Shown: positions 1 through 10,970, counted from the first letter of the stretch. The stretch: DNA of 64,000 nt from Vitis vinifera (GCF_030704535.1 NC_081821.1:1751001-1815000); one strand, 5' to 3'. Notes: a model not told the origin generated them from the sequence alone. Program-made: numbers and translations.

Positions 1-398
1 TTCAAAATGGGGAACCTAGTTGGAAGAAACGGAGAAACCAAAACGCTGCGTTTTAGTGGAAGGCCAAATGAATCATTCTATCACACTAGTCATTCAGTTC
101 TGCAACTACCAAGCCAGGTCTTTTTCCTTCGTCAATTCCACCGTTGAATTCAACTATTAGGGTTTCATTCTTGCGAATTGCTCAATGTAGAGACGTCGAA
201 CATAGATGATTCTAAATATTGATTTCCCTTGGTTAGTTGATACAGTAGTCAGTATCTTAATTCGTTATATTATGTGAGTTCTCATATAAAAATTGCTAAT
301 TACCATTAACTTAATTCATGAATTTTTCGGGTTTTTGAATCTTCTCTGTCTTCATCATCAACAGAATAACGCGTTGATTACAAAGAGGGAGGGTCAAG
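1..398. other. Unassigned 5' flank of the WD40 relic
   Basis: No coding region or repeat boundary is visible. The stretch is moderately AT-rich and runs up to a methionine at 399 that starts the WD40-like relic. It may be the old promoter and leader of that gene. Confidence 0.4.
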
Positions 399-765
399 AT
401 GAGCATTGTAGCAGGATCATATGAGAAATTCATATGGGAATTCAAACTCAAAAACCTGAAAAAGTCCCAAACCCTAACCTCTAATCCCGCTCTTGTCTTA
501 TCCCTCCCACCTCTCTTCCATCCAGTCTGTTGTTGTGACTGGCCCCGTCGCGGCCTCCGGCGGCACTGATGACTCCGTCAAGATCTATGACCCAACCTCG
601 TGCCCGAGATCGGAACCATAACTGATCATTCTAACACTATCACCTCCCTCTCATTTCCCCGCAAGCTCCTATCGGCCCCCAATGACTGCTCCATCGACAT
701 CTACGACGTTGACCCCTTCATCCACCTCACAATCATCGCCTCATCATATGAAATCATTGTGTTGT
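399..765 (+). pseudogene. WD40-repeat protein relic, PAK1IP1/MAK11-like, N-terminal part
   Basis: The reading starts MSIVAGSYEKFIWEFKL, which matches the usual start of plant p21-activated-kinase-interacting-protein-1-like WD40 proteins, factors of 60S ribosome assembly. A frame change near 525-535 is needed to reach ASGGTDDSVKIYD, a typical WD40 strand. Another near 600 is needed to reach the next blade (ending in a SIDIYDVDPFIHL-like stretch at about 690-730). Only about two blades remain, against seven normally, and the rest is absent before the retrotransposon at 992. The frameshifts make it a pseudogene. Family assignment rests on these short matches. Confidence 0.6.
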
Positions 766-986
766 AAGTTTGCTTGTCAACCTGGGTCAGCTCAACTATT
801 TGGTTGTATGTCACAATCGCCCCATTGAACCATGACATTTTTTTTCTACACTTCTATATCAATAATTATTAGCAGAAATAGAGAATACATTGAGAAAACC
901 TTAAAAATTGATATTATTTCAATATATCCTTTAGTACTACATGAAAAAAATCAGAAGAGATGTTTGTGCATATACTTCAATTCAAG

Positions 987-991
987 GTAGC
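987..991. repeat. Target-site duplication, left copy (GTAGC)
   Basis: The five bases GTAGC precede the TG of the 5' LTR and recur just after the CA of the 3' LTR at 9984-9988. This fixes both ends of the element. Confidence 0.9.
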
Positions 992-2164
992 TGTCAACCC
1001 CTTAGCCACTTGGAATTTAATTTATATTTATTTAATATTCCGTTATGTCTCCTCAGGCATATTAATGTCTCCGACACATGGACAAGACTCGAGCACGCAC
1101 ACATGGGCTCCACAACATGTGTGGTGTGCACCCCATGGCCGCAACGGCATGGGGCCTGGTGTGGCCTACCTCCTCCCTACGTAGGCACGAGGACGCTTAA
1201 ACCTTGTGCGGTGAACCAGCTGAGAAAGCCATGGGTACAATGTCATGGCCTGATGGGGCACCAGACAACAGCTGACTTGCACCATGATGCCTACGCACAG
1301 CACAGGGGCGCAATGCCCTGTGCACCAAGAGGGATCAGCCATGGGCACAATGTCATGGCTCGTTGCTATGGAGTTGGACTTGACAGTGGAAGCAAGTAAC
1401 ACGCTCAAGCGATGGGCACCTAGACATGGCGTGGGCTCACACATCAGTGTGGGGAAAACACACTGATGCACCAGACACTTGGTCAACTGGTTGGTGCATG
1501 CTGCCTAGATCAGAAGGCCTTGATCAAAGACACGTTGGTGAGCACCCGGTCACAAGAGGCCCCTTGTGGGGAAGAAGACAGCTTATTAGGGGGACTCTCC
1601 AGCAGCTTGGTGAAAAAGGCTAGAGGAGATGGCAGCTAACCAGTGCAGCTAGCTAGTGGCAACTAGTTGGGACAACAAGTGATCAAGTCAAGCAACCAAT
1701 TGACTTCCAGTTGGCTGAGGTGATAATGGCCGGTGCAAGTGGGTGGTTCATGTGCAGGCCACTATCTGGGTGGTGGGTGGTTATGCAAGGCAATTATGGG
1801 CAGTTCTGGCCAGTTGCATAACCACCAGATTGGCTCCAACTTTTGAATTTGGAAATTAAAAAATGTAATTGCAGGCTGAGTCTTTTAAAAGGGCTCCTGC
1901 AACCTTGAGAGAGAGGAAGGGATTGGGGATCTAGTTCTTTTAATGCTTGGGTGTGAAGCATTGTACTCTGACTCAGGGGGAAAACAATTTTTTCTTGTAG
2001 AGTGAATTAATACAAGTTGGGAAAGGTTTCTTGTAAATGTTGGTGTCCCTGTTACTGTGTTTTTACTTTGTTTTTCTAAGAGCTAGGAAGGAAGGTTGGC
2101 TAAGGAAGGGTCCTTAGCATCGCACACTCGTGAAAAATTTAGAGTGATCTTCAGGGGTGTGACA
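992..2164 (+). repeat. 5' LTR (internally deleted)
   Basis: It aligns to the 3' LTR along its length but lacks two blocks that the 3' LTR has, of roughly 300 and 140 bp, near positions 1012 and 1070. It is therefore 1173 bp against 1610 bp. The open frames inside it at 941-1620 have no family match and are LTR sequence by chance open. Confidence 0.9.
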
Positions 2165-2180
2165 ATAGGTATCAAAACTT
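2165..2180 (+). promoter_or_regulatory. Primer-binding site, initiator-Met tRNA type
   Basis: Directly after the LTR lies TAGGTATCAAAACTTG. It resembles TGGTATCAGAGC, the complement of the 3' end of plant initiator Met-tRNA, with a few mismatches. This fits most plant Ty3/gypsy elements. Confidence 0.65.
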
Positions 2181-2189
2181 GCACTAGAG

Positions 2190-2977
2190 ATGACTGGTGG
2201 TAGTGCAATGGATGCCCTACGGGAAAGGATGACTCGGATGGAAGAAACATTGGGAGAATGGCTATGTGATGATGGCACTGTGGCTTAGTAAGCAGAACAC
2301 ACCATTGGAGAAATCCAAGTGCAGAGAAGTCTGCCGGAGACCCATGACAATTTCTTTGAGGAGAAACTTGTTGGGTTGAAATCAGAGATGCAGTCCCTGA
2401 TGGATGACTTCAAGGGCGCCCTGCAGTCCTCAAGAAGGGTGTGTTGCAGGGGTCCTCGTCAGGCCCTGAAGCCCCTTAAAAAATCTGGGTCCCAGAGCCT
2501 AAGGGCTTTAATGGTAACAGGAACGTGAAGGAGTTAGAGAACTTCTTATGGGACATGGAGTAGTTCTTTAAGGCTACTCACATTCCTGAGGCCGAAAAAG
2601 TGTCCATCACCAGTATGTATCTGACTAGTGATGCCAAACTATGATGGCGAACAAGGATGGAAGACGATGCAGAGTCTGGAAGGCCCCAAATCACTACTTG
2701 GAAGACTTTGAAGAAGGAATTGAAGGATCAGTTCCTCCCCACTAACACTGCGTGGGTGGCTAGAGAAGCGCTGAAAAGGCTCAAACACATCGGATCTGTG
2801 AGGGACTACGTCAAGGAATTCAGCTCCTTGATGCTTGACATAAAGAATATGTTAGAGGAGGACAAACTCTTCAATTTCATGTTTGGATTGCAAGAGTGGG
2901 CTCAGACGGAACTTAGGAGGTAAGGGGTTCGTGATTTCCATGCTGCCATGGCTGCAGCAGACTGCCTGGTGGACTAC
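2190..2977 (+). pseudogene. gag remnant of the chromovirus, N-terminal and capsid part
   Basis: A start at 2190 opens a short frame closed by TAG at 2286. The capsid-like region follows in other frames (about 2319-2520 and 2657-2923). The stretch from about 2657 (WKTLKKELKDQFLPTN, RLKHIGSVRDYVKEFSSL) is the retrotransposon gag fold of plant gypsy elements. The coding sequence is then cut at 2977 by a nested solo LTR and resumes at 4719. Several stops and frame changes mean no full Gag can be made. Confidence 0.8.
2973..2977. repeat. Target-site duplication of the nested solo LTR, left copy (ACTAC)
   Basis: ACTAC lies before the TGATT start of the nested LTR and recurs at 4714-4718 after its AATCA end. 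Confidence 0.85.
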
Positions 2978-4713
2978 TGATTATTACTCAAAAAATGTTA
3001 TTTTGTAGCTTGTAATTAACTCTTTTAAACACTCTTGAGTAGTAAATATTACCTTTTAACTCAATTGACATGTTAAGGACCCTTGCAATCGTTTCTAATC
3101 AAATTGTGTTAAGTTTTGGTGTTTTTGATAGCTTTTAGCTACACCAAAGCAATCCAAGAATGAGGGGGAGCTGTATATAGTTCATGGCAAAGCTTTTGGA
3201 AGCTCAAATTCATGAAGAACCAAGCTTTGGAGCTCCATAGCCCTTTTCCAAAGTCGTTCAAAGTATGCAAGGAAAGAACAATGGAGAAGAGGAAAACAGA
3301 GTGAAGAAAATAGAGGACAGCAGCTGCAGTCTTCTTTCACACTTTTGGAGCACTTTCCGAAGTCCATTTTCTACATGCTGTATACCATTTCAAAGCTCAG
3401 GAAGTCAAGAATCCAACGCTTCAAACCATGTACTATTTGGAGCTGAAGTGAGGAAGATATGGCCTTCGGAAGACAACTGCATCAGCTGAAGGACAATTTC
3501 GCACCTTGCGAAATTGGAACTCCAACGTGCGAAATTTAAAGTGGATGGCAGCTGTGCATTCGCGGTGAAGTCCAACATGCGAAAGTGATTTTGCAACTTG
3601 CAAACTTGGATCTCAACGTGCGAAAGTGGATTCTAAGTTGCGAAATCAACTTGCGAAATTTTCGCAAGTCACCATGCAACGTGCGAAACTGGGATATTTG
3701 TGCACCAACTCTTTTAGATCTTTTCTTCAGATATTTTTGTATAAATTTCCATTCTTCTCCTTGTAATCCACCAACCATAAGATTTCTTAGCTAGGAAGGT
3801 TAGAAAAACTTCTCTATATATATTCCCTTGCATCCATTGTAATAGATATAAAAATATAGATAGATATCATATATAGAATCAACAAACAGAGCACTTGCTC
3901 TGTTTTTCATATATATTCTTGTTTTCTCATTAGTTTTCTTGCTAGCCAAACATTCTCTGAGATGTTTTCTCAGAGGATGAGTGGCTAGGCTTTTTGTTTC
4001 TTGGGTGAAGAAAGCTAGGTGAAAAGTCCAGATGCAAAAGCGGAAAACTCTCGTGCATTAAATACAGGTAGTTGGAGTTCATAAATGACTTCTAAATCTA
4101 AAGTTTTGCTTTAAATCCCTTATAATCACTTTGAATGGCCAATACATGGTAAGCTTCAGGTCTCTGTGGATGCTTATTGCTAGATCCATATCAGTCCATT
4201 AGTTATCATATACGAGCCATTGGAAAGTGGTTCAAAGTGAAGACCCATAGTGTCTAAAGCCATTAATGGAACTTGACTACCATTTCTATTGACTTTTTAT
4301 GGATTAAATCTTCATTGTTAAACCTATACCGGTTCGGGAAATAACTATAGGTTAAATCCCCAATGCTAGGAGAAAAATCCGGAATTTCCCACTTTACAGT
4401 TGGCACCTGATCCTAGTAACCTGAGATCCTAAGAAACACCTTTCTTTCTAATTTCTTTCTAGTTAATTTTAGTTACTTTATGTTAGGTTAGCTTAATACC
4501 ATCCGTTTTCATTCAAACTTATGTCTTCTTTTAAAGCTAACTTTGAAATGAAAAAGCACCAATTCATCTTTGAATTAATATCATTTGTGAAGTGAAAACC
4601 TATCCCAGAGTTCGACCCTAGAGCCACTATGCTATAGTAGCTTTGCTACGCTAGTATGAGGTCATAGGTTTGATAAATGTTTTTTATTAAAAGACTCGAC
4701 TGGGCATGAATCA
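2978..4713. mobile_element. Nested solo LTR (1736 bp) inside gag
   Basis: The insert begins TGATT and ends AATCA, a perfect 5-bp terminal inversion with TG/CA ends. It is flanked by ACTAC duplications, and removing it with one ACTAC rejoins the host gag reading. No coding domain is present, and its length suits one LTR, so the parent probably recombined away its interior. Near 3840-3905 it has TATA-like and leader-like sequence. Near 4600-4690 is a stretch resembling the LTR ends of large plant gypsy elements. Between about 3495 and 3690 a TTGCGAAATT/CGTGCGAAA motif recurs many times. Confidence 0.85.
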
Positions 4714-4718
4714 ACTAC

Positions 4719-5034
4719 AAGATGGGTGGCACCATCTCCACCATGCAGAGACCCAAGTCAGAAGGAGGCAAGAAGGCTAAGGCTGAGAGTAAGACTTCTA
4801 AGAAGTCTGGATGGAAGAAACAAGAAGCCTGCTGCAGGGGGAAAACTAATGGAGAAGACCACAAAGTTTGTGCAGCAGACCACCCGGATGACAAGATGTT
4901 TCATCTACAATGGCCTTCACCGAGCCAGAGACTGCCCCAAAAGAGATAAACTCTCAGCCCTTGTGACTGCAGACGACAAGGGAGACTCTGACTCAGAGAC
5001 CCCTCCTAGAGTCAACCCACTATAACTCCTGAAC
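4719..5034 (+). pseudogene. gag remnant, nucleocapsid end
   Basis: The continuation of gag after the nested LTR is Lys/Arg-rich and holds one zinc knuckle, CFIYNGLHRARDCPKR (about 4890-4945). The second cysteine of the CX2CX4HX4C pattern is replaced by tyrosine. It ends in an acidic stretch (DDKGDSDSE) typical of the spacer before protease. Confidence 0.75.
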
Positions 5035-6500
5035 GTGATTAATGGTGAGACCCCAGTCCAGAAATCCCTAATGCATGTCCATGTCATTGTAAATGGTGTG
5101 CAGGTGAAGGCCTTGGTGGATAGTAGTGCCACTCACAACTTCGTGGCCACCAGAGAAGCAACCAGGTTGGGATTGAAGTTGGAAGAGGATACTAGTCAGA
5201 TCAAGACAGTCAATAGCAAAGCCCAAAAGATCCAAGGTGTAGCCAAGAACGCCCCCATGCAAATTGGTGACTAGAAGGGGTACGTGCAGCTTACTTTGTG
5301 TGCCATTGGATGACTTTAACTTGATCCTTGGTGTAAATTTCCTCTTGAGGGCTAAGGTGGCCTTGATCCCACATCTTGGTGGGCTGGTGGTGTTGGAAGA
5401 AAAGCAACCTTGTTTTGTGAAGGCTTTGAGGGCAAATGATGGTGCTAAGGGACAACCTGAGATGTTCTCTGCCATCCAGTTGAAAAAGGGATTGAAGAAG
5501 GGTCAGGGGACTTATGTTGCAGCCTTGATCGAGATCAAGGAGGGACAGTCCGTGGAAGTCCCCGATTCAATGGTCAAAATCCTTAAGGAGTTCAGAGATG
5601 TGATGCCTGCAGAACTCCCCAAGGAATTGCCACCCCGGCGACCTATTGATCACAAGATTGAATTGTTGCCTGGAACAAAGGCCCATGCTCAAGCCCCTTA
5701 CAAGATATCTCCTATAGAGTTGTTGGAGTTACGTAAGCAACTGAAGGAATTGTTGGATGCAGGCTTGATCCAGCCCTCAAGGGTCCCATATGGTGCACTA
5801 GTGCTGTTCCAAAAGAAGCATGATGACTCTCTCCGCATGTGTGTGGATTATAGAGCTCTCAACAAGGTGACCATCAAGAACAAGTACCCGATCCCCTTGG
5901 CTGCTGAGCTGTTTGACAAACTGTCAAAAGCCTCTTACTTCACCAAGTTGGACCTGAGATCGGGTTATTAGCAAGTGCGAAGTGCAGCAGGAGATGAGGG
6001 GAAAACCACCTGTGTAACTCGGTATGGATCATACGAGTTTCTGGTAATGCCCTTTGGACTGACTAATACCCCTACTACATTCTGCAATTTGATGAATGAT
6101 GTTTTGTTTGACTATTTAGATGCATTTGTGGTAGTATATCTGATAATATTGTGGTTTACAGTAAGACCCTAACAGAACATGAGAAACATTTGAGATTAGT
6201 GTTCCAGAGATTGAGGGAGGATAGGTCTGATCAAGATGGATAAAGGCAAGGTGTAGACTATTATGGAGTGGCTAGTCCCTAACAAAGTGACTGAGTTGCG
6301 GTCCTTCCTTGGCTTGGCCAATTACTACAGAATGTTCATTAAAGGGTATTCAAAGAGGGTGTCTCCCCTTACTGACCTGTTGAAGAGGGATAACCAATGG
6401 GATTAGAGCATGCAGTGTCAGACGACCTTTGAAGGCTTGAAGGAAGCCATCTCCACTAAGCCTGTGTTGCGGTTATCAGACTTGGACTTACCTTTTGAAG
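5035..6500 (+). pseudogene. pol remnant: protease and reverse transcriptase
   Basis: The protease is recognised by ALVDSSATHNFV (about 5110-5145), where the usual Gly after Asp-Ser is Ser. The frame breaks near 5270. Reverse transcriptase follows (about 5590-6170) with [27 protein letters not shown] and FLVMPFGLTN. A TAG closes the frame at 5969-5971, and a shift near 6140 disrupts the catalytic YVDD-type box. The connection to RNase H (about 6250-6500) is read in a further frame. The enzyme is inactive as encoded. Confidence 0.85.
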
Positions 6501-6998
6501 TTCAAATAGATGCCTCAGATAGAGCCTTGGGTTAGAGTCTTGGTGCAAGAAAGGCACCCTGTGGCTTTTGAAAATAGGAAGCTAAACAATGTTGAGCAGA
6601 GGTGTTCCACTCATGAGAAGGAGATGATGGTTGTGATTCACTGCTTGCAGCAATGGAGGCACTACTTATTGGGAAGCATTTTTACAGTGGTCACTAATAA
6701 TGTGGCCAACACCTTCTTCAAAACTCAGAAGAAGCTAAGTCCCAAACAGACGCAATGGCAAGAGTTCCTAGCCGACTTCAAATTTCAATGGTTGCATCGA
6801 CCAATAAGACATAACACTGTTGTTGATGCCTTATGTAGGAAAGAGGTGATTGCTTACATCACGGCCCTCTCAGAAGTCATCTCTGACTTCAATGAGAAAA
6901 TCAAGCAAGTTGCAGAGCAAGATGCTGCATATGGTAGGCTGAAGCAACAAGTTAAGGAGGGTGTGATAAAGAGGTATTGACTAGAGGGAGACCTTCTT
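6501..6998 (+). pseudogene. pol remnant: RNase H domain
   Basis: The stretch HPVAFENRKLN..CSTHEKEMM is the RNase H core of Ty3/gypsy elements, followed by the tether to integrase. An in-frame TGA ends this segment at 6978-6980, so it is not joined to the integrase frame. Confidence 0.8.
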
Positions 6999-7832
6999 GT
7001 GGCAAAAAGAGGAAGATGGTATGTTCCTGCAGGCAGCCTGAGAAATGAATTGTTGCGGGAAACTCATGACGCGAAGTGGGCAGGTCATCCCGGTGAAGAG
7101 AGGACTCTAGCACTGCTAGCCAGATCCTACTACTGGCCTAAGATGGGTGAGGATGTCCAAGCATATGTGAAATCCTGCCTGGTTTGTCAAATGGACAAGA
7201 CCGAGATGAAGAATGCTGCAGGGTTGTTGCAGCCCCTCCCCATTCCAAAGAGACCTTGGGAGAGCATTTCCATGGATTTCATCACTAAATTTCCAAAGGT
7301 TTGTGATTTTAAATCTATCTTTGTTGTTGTAGATAGATTATCTAAGTATGTTGTGTTTATACCTGCCCCTGATGCTTGCCCTGTAGAGGAAGCGACTAAG
7401 TTGTTTTTCAGTAATGTTGTCAAGCACTTTGGGTCGCCTAGGGACATAGTCAGTGATCAGGATGCACAGTTCATAGGCCGGTTTTGGGTTGAGCTGTTCA
7501 AACTCTTGGGTTCAGAGTTGAAGTTTTCTACAACTAACCACCCTCAGACTGATGTGCAGACAGAGAGGATAAATGCCTTGTTGGAGGAATACCTCAGGCA
7601 CTATGTGACAGCAACACAAAAGAATTGGGTGGATTTGTTGGATACTGCCCAGTTGTGCTATAATCTGCAGAGGAGCTCAACAACAGGGATGAGTCCCTTT
7701 AAGCTGGCTATTGGGGTGCAACCACGGATGCCTTTGAAGGTGGCTAAGCAAAAAGTAGGAAGAAATAGTCCTACAACATACAAAATGGCTCAGTCCCGAC
7801 AGGAGATGTTTGATGAAGCCTGGGAAGTCTAG
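6999..7832 (+). pseudogene. pol remnant: integrase zinc finger and catalytic core
   Basis: This is the longest intact frame of the element. It opens with the H-H-C-C zinc finger (ETHDAKWAGHPGEERT and CLVCQ) and the MDFI motif. The DDE core follows: Asp in MDFI, Asp in IVSDQDAQF, and Glu after NHPQTDVQTERINALLEEY. The usual Gly-Gln in the HPQTDGQ motif is Val-Gln. The frame closes with a TAG before the GPY/F region, which continues in 7850-8158 (KVLLKLT, KYDGPFEV). Confidence 0.88.
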
Positions 7833-7849
7833 AGAAGGCAGCTAGACGA

Positions 7850-8373
7850 ATGAAGAAGTATGCAGATCGTGATCGCAGACCCTTGGAATTTCAGGTTGGG
7901 GACAAGGTCCTCCTAAAATTGACTCCTCAGATATGGAAGAAGATCAGTAGTAAGACAAGGCAAAGGGGTTTAATTCTTAAGTATGATGGACCATTCGAAG
8001 TGATAAAACTAGTTGGGCAGGTGGCCTACATGTTGAAGCTGCCTGAGAGGCTCAAGCTTCACCCAACTTTCCATATTAGCATTCTGAAGCCTTACCATGA
8101 GGATCTGGATGCAGAAAGGGTGCAGACAAAGCAGACCCCTCCCTTGGTCATGAAGTAGTTTGATCGAGAGATAGAGAAGATCTTGGATCATAGGACCATA
8201 GGACATAGTAGAAAGAACCGACGAACTGATTTCTTGGTTCAGTGGAAGGGGACTTCAGAAGTAGAAGCTACATGGGAGAGAGATATAACCTTGTGGCAAT
8301 TTGAGACGACGGTCCAAGCATACTGGCAGACTAAGTCGACGAGGGCATCAACTTCAGCAGGCGGGGGTGGGTT
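7850..8373 (+). pseudogene. pol remnant: integrase C-terminal domain and chromodomain
   Basis: The first part has the GPY/F-type module (DGPFEVIKLVGQVAYMLKLP) and the HPTFHISILKPY block. After a TAG at 8156-8158 comes a chromodomain, RTDFLVQWKGTSEVEATWER (about 8220-8280), which in chromoviruses directs integration toward marked heterochromatin. The purine-rich tract around 8355-8371 precedes the 3' LTR. Confidence 0.85.
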
Positions 8374-9983
8374 TGTCAGCCCCTTAGCCACTTGACTCAA
8401 CCATGGAGGAAAAGACCTTATGGATAGGCCTTGCACCCATGAGAGCCAAGCAGAAAGCAAGGAAAGCTTGGAGGTTTGGTGGTTCAAACTCCAGGAGCTA
8501 AGTGAGGAGGCCGCGAGCAAGCCAGACACGCACCACGAGCAAGCCAGACGCGCACCGTGAGCGAGCCAGACGTGCATCGCGGGCGAGCCAGACGCGCACC
8601 GCGAGCGAGTCAGACAGGCACCGCGTGTGCACCAGATGGGCACCGCGCGCACCAAGATTAGGTGGTGCAGATGAAGGCTGAGAGACTTTTGGAATTTAAT
8701 TTATATTTATTTAATATTCCATTATGTCTCCTCAGGCATATTGATGTCTCCTCCAAAAACAATGAAAACGACCTGTATTGCTTTTTAAGGGAGAGGGGGG
8801 TAAGGGGGTAGGTGACTCAAAGGGGGGAGCACCAAGGGAAAGCCTTGACCGCACCAAAGGGGCACCATGGCACGACCTTGGGCGTGCCTAGGACACACGG
8901 ACGGCACTCGAGCACGCACACATGGGCTCCATGACATGTGTGGTGTGCACCCCGTGGCCGCAACAGCACGGGGCCTGGTGTGGCCTACATCTTCCCCGCG
9001 CAGGCACGAGAGCGCCTAAACCTTGTGCGGTGAGCCAGCTGAGGAAGCCATGGGCGTAATGTCATGGCCTAATGGGGCACCAAGCAACAACTAACTCACA
9101 CCATGATGCCTACGCACAACACAGGGGCGCAATGCCCTGTGCACCAAGAGGGATCAGCCATGGGCACAATGCCATGGCTCGTTGCTATGGAGCTGAACTT
9201 GACAGTGGAAGCAAGCAACACGCCCAAGCCATGGGCACCTAGACATGGCGTGGGCTCACACATCAGAGTGGGAAAGGAACACTGATACACCAGACACTTG
9301 GTCAGCTAGTTAGTGCATGCTGTCTAGATCAGAAGACCTTGATCAAAAACACGTTGGTGAACACCCGGTCATAAAAGGCACCTTGCGGGGAAGGAGGCAG
9401 CTTATTAGGGGGACTCTCCAGCAGCTTGGTGAGAAAGGCTCGAGGAAATGGCAGCTAACCAGTGCAGCTAGCTAGTGGCAGCTAGCTGGGACAACAAGTG
9501 ATCAAGTCAAGCAGCCAATTGACTTGCAGTTGGCTGAGGTGATGATGGTTGGTGCAAGTAGGTGGTTCATGTGCAGGCCACTATCTGGGTGGTGGGTGGT
9601 TATGCAAGGCAGTTATGGGCGGTTCTAGCCAGTTGCATAACCACCAGATTGGCTCCAACTTTTGAATTTGGAAATTCAAAAATGTAACTGCAGGTTGAGT
9701 CTTTTAAAAGGGCTCCTACAACCTTGAGAGAGAGGGAGAGATTGGGGATCTGGTTCTCTTAATACTTGGGTGTGAAGCATTGTACTCTGACTCAGGGGGA
9801 AAACAATTTTTTATTGTAGAGTGAATTAATACAAGTTGGGAAAGGTTTCCTGTAAACGTTGGTGTCCCCGTTACTGTGCTTTTACTCTATTTTTCTAAGA
9901 GCTGGGAAGGAAGGTTGGCTAATGAAGGGTCCTTAGCACCGCACACTTGTGAAAAATTTAGAGTGATCTTCAGGGGTGTGACA
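8374..9983 (+). repeat. 3' LTR (longer copy)
   Basis: The 1610-bp LTR starts TGTCAGCCCC and ends TGTGACA, and it contains the two blocks missing from the 5' LTR. It differs from the 5' copy by scattered substitutions, so the insertion is not recent. Confidence 0.9.
8515..8646. repeat. Minisatellite of six 22-bp units inside the 3' LTR
   Basis: Six head-to-tail 22-bp units of the type GAGCGAGCCAGACGCGCACC plus two bases can be read without gaps. The last one is diverged. They sit in the block deleted from the 5' LTR. Confidence 0.85.
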
Positions 9984-9988
9984 GTAGC
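9984..9988. repeat. Target-site duplication, right copy (GTAGC)
   Basis: It is identical to 987-991 and marks the 3' end of the chromovirus. Confidence 0.9.
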
Positions 9989-10590
9989 CTTAGTCCTGGT
10001 AATTTGGGGTCAGTCAGGTGTATTAATCTGTACACACATGCAAATACATAGAAGGATGCTTAAACACATGTATATATGCCATATGTATGTCAAAAATACA
10101 TAGTTAAGAAAACCCTTTCTTTTTTATTTATTTTTATGTTTTTCAGTGTTCTTATCAACTGTGATTTCTTTAGTTTCTTTAGCTGAGCCTACTGGAGTCT
10201 CTTTGCTTTGTTCCTGTTCTGTCCTGTTTTCTCTGACTGTTTGAACTTTCCTGGATCAGTTTCCGCCTGGCAGGTTCTAAGCCTTACGGGTCTAATAAAT
10301 AATGCCTAACCAGCTAAGGGGGCTGGACTCCTGGTCACTGTATGTGGCCATTGCCATGACAAGATCTGAGGGAACATGTTTGTCATTGCAAGAAACAATG
10401 AAAGAAGTGGTTTTCCTTGGATTAAAACATGAAAAATTTAAATAAAAATTGAAGAAAAACCCCATGTTTCAGTGACATATATGAACTGAAAGAACCATAA
10501 AGTTTGCTGCAAGTGATAGGCATCTTTCCATTGCATGTATGGTAAATGGAAGTTACTACTAACTTCTGTTAATCTTCATCCTTGGAGCAG
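9989..10590. other. Gene-free stretch between the chromovirus and the urease relic
   Basis: No coding homology is seen. Since it lies upstream of urease C-terminal exons, it may be decayed intron sequence of that gene. Confidence 0.35.
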
Positions 10591-10592
10591 GT

Positions 10593-10970
10593 GATGATGA
10601 AGCCCGTGTTTGGAGCGTTTGGCATGGCTGGAAACGCAGACTCCATTGCTTTTATCAGCAAGGCATGCCCGGCCTCCGCTTTTTCTAGTAATCCTGTTTG
10701 TGTTGATAGAACTTTATTATATCTGCTAAATTCTTTCCCATAAACAGGCAGCAAAATTGGTGGGAATAGAAACTCTGAATGGGCTCAAGAAGAAGGTTGT
10801 AGCAGTTAGCAATGTATGTGGGCCTCACCAAACTTGATATGAAGCTCAACTCTCTGCTTCCCAGGCTTGAAGTGGATCCAGAGGCACACGCAGTGGCAGT
10901 TCAGCAGATGGTGAAGTTCTCACCTGCTCTTCAGCATCCACAGTTGGTTTAATCTCTGAACTATTTGCTC
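10593..10970 (+). pseudogene. Urease relic, C-terminal exons
   Basis: A stretch reading MMKPVFGAFGMAGNADSIAF is the C-terminal region of plant urease. An intron-like gap (about 10665-10747, ending in an AG) leads to AAKLVGIETLNGLKKKVVAV. After one frame change the reading is LTKLDMKLNSLLPRLEVDPE, and after another ADGEVLTC, the known order of the urease C-terminus. The catalytic nickel-binding part is absent. The frameshifts and missing 5' portion make it a dead fragment. Confidence 0.75.

Larger units (their letters stand above)
992..9983 (+). mobile_element. Full-length Ty3/gypsy chromovirus retrotransposon, defective, with a nested solo LTR
   Basis: The element spans 8992 bp. It has LTRs at 992-2164 and 8374-9983 that start TGTCA and end TGTGACA, and a 5-bp target duplication. 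A primer-binding site follows the 5' LTR, and a purine-rich tract lies just before the 3' LTR (about 8355-8371). The interior keeps gag, protease, reverse transcriptase, RNase H, integrase and a C-terminal chromodomain in that order, the layout of plant chromoviruses. Stops and frame changes interrupt every gene, so it cannot move by itself. The chromodomain places it among chromoviruses. The exact clade (Tekay/Del or Reina-like) is not settled by eye. Confidence 0.92.

Noticed and set aside
941-1623. Open frames of 60-152 residues on both strands, also mirrored at 9096-9290
   Set aside because: They lie inside the LTRs of the chromovirus, have no family features, and differ between the two LTR copies.
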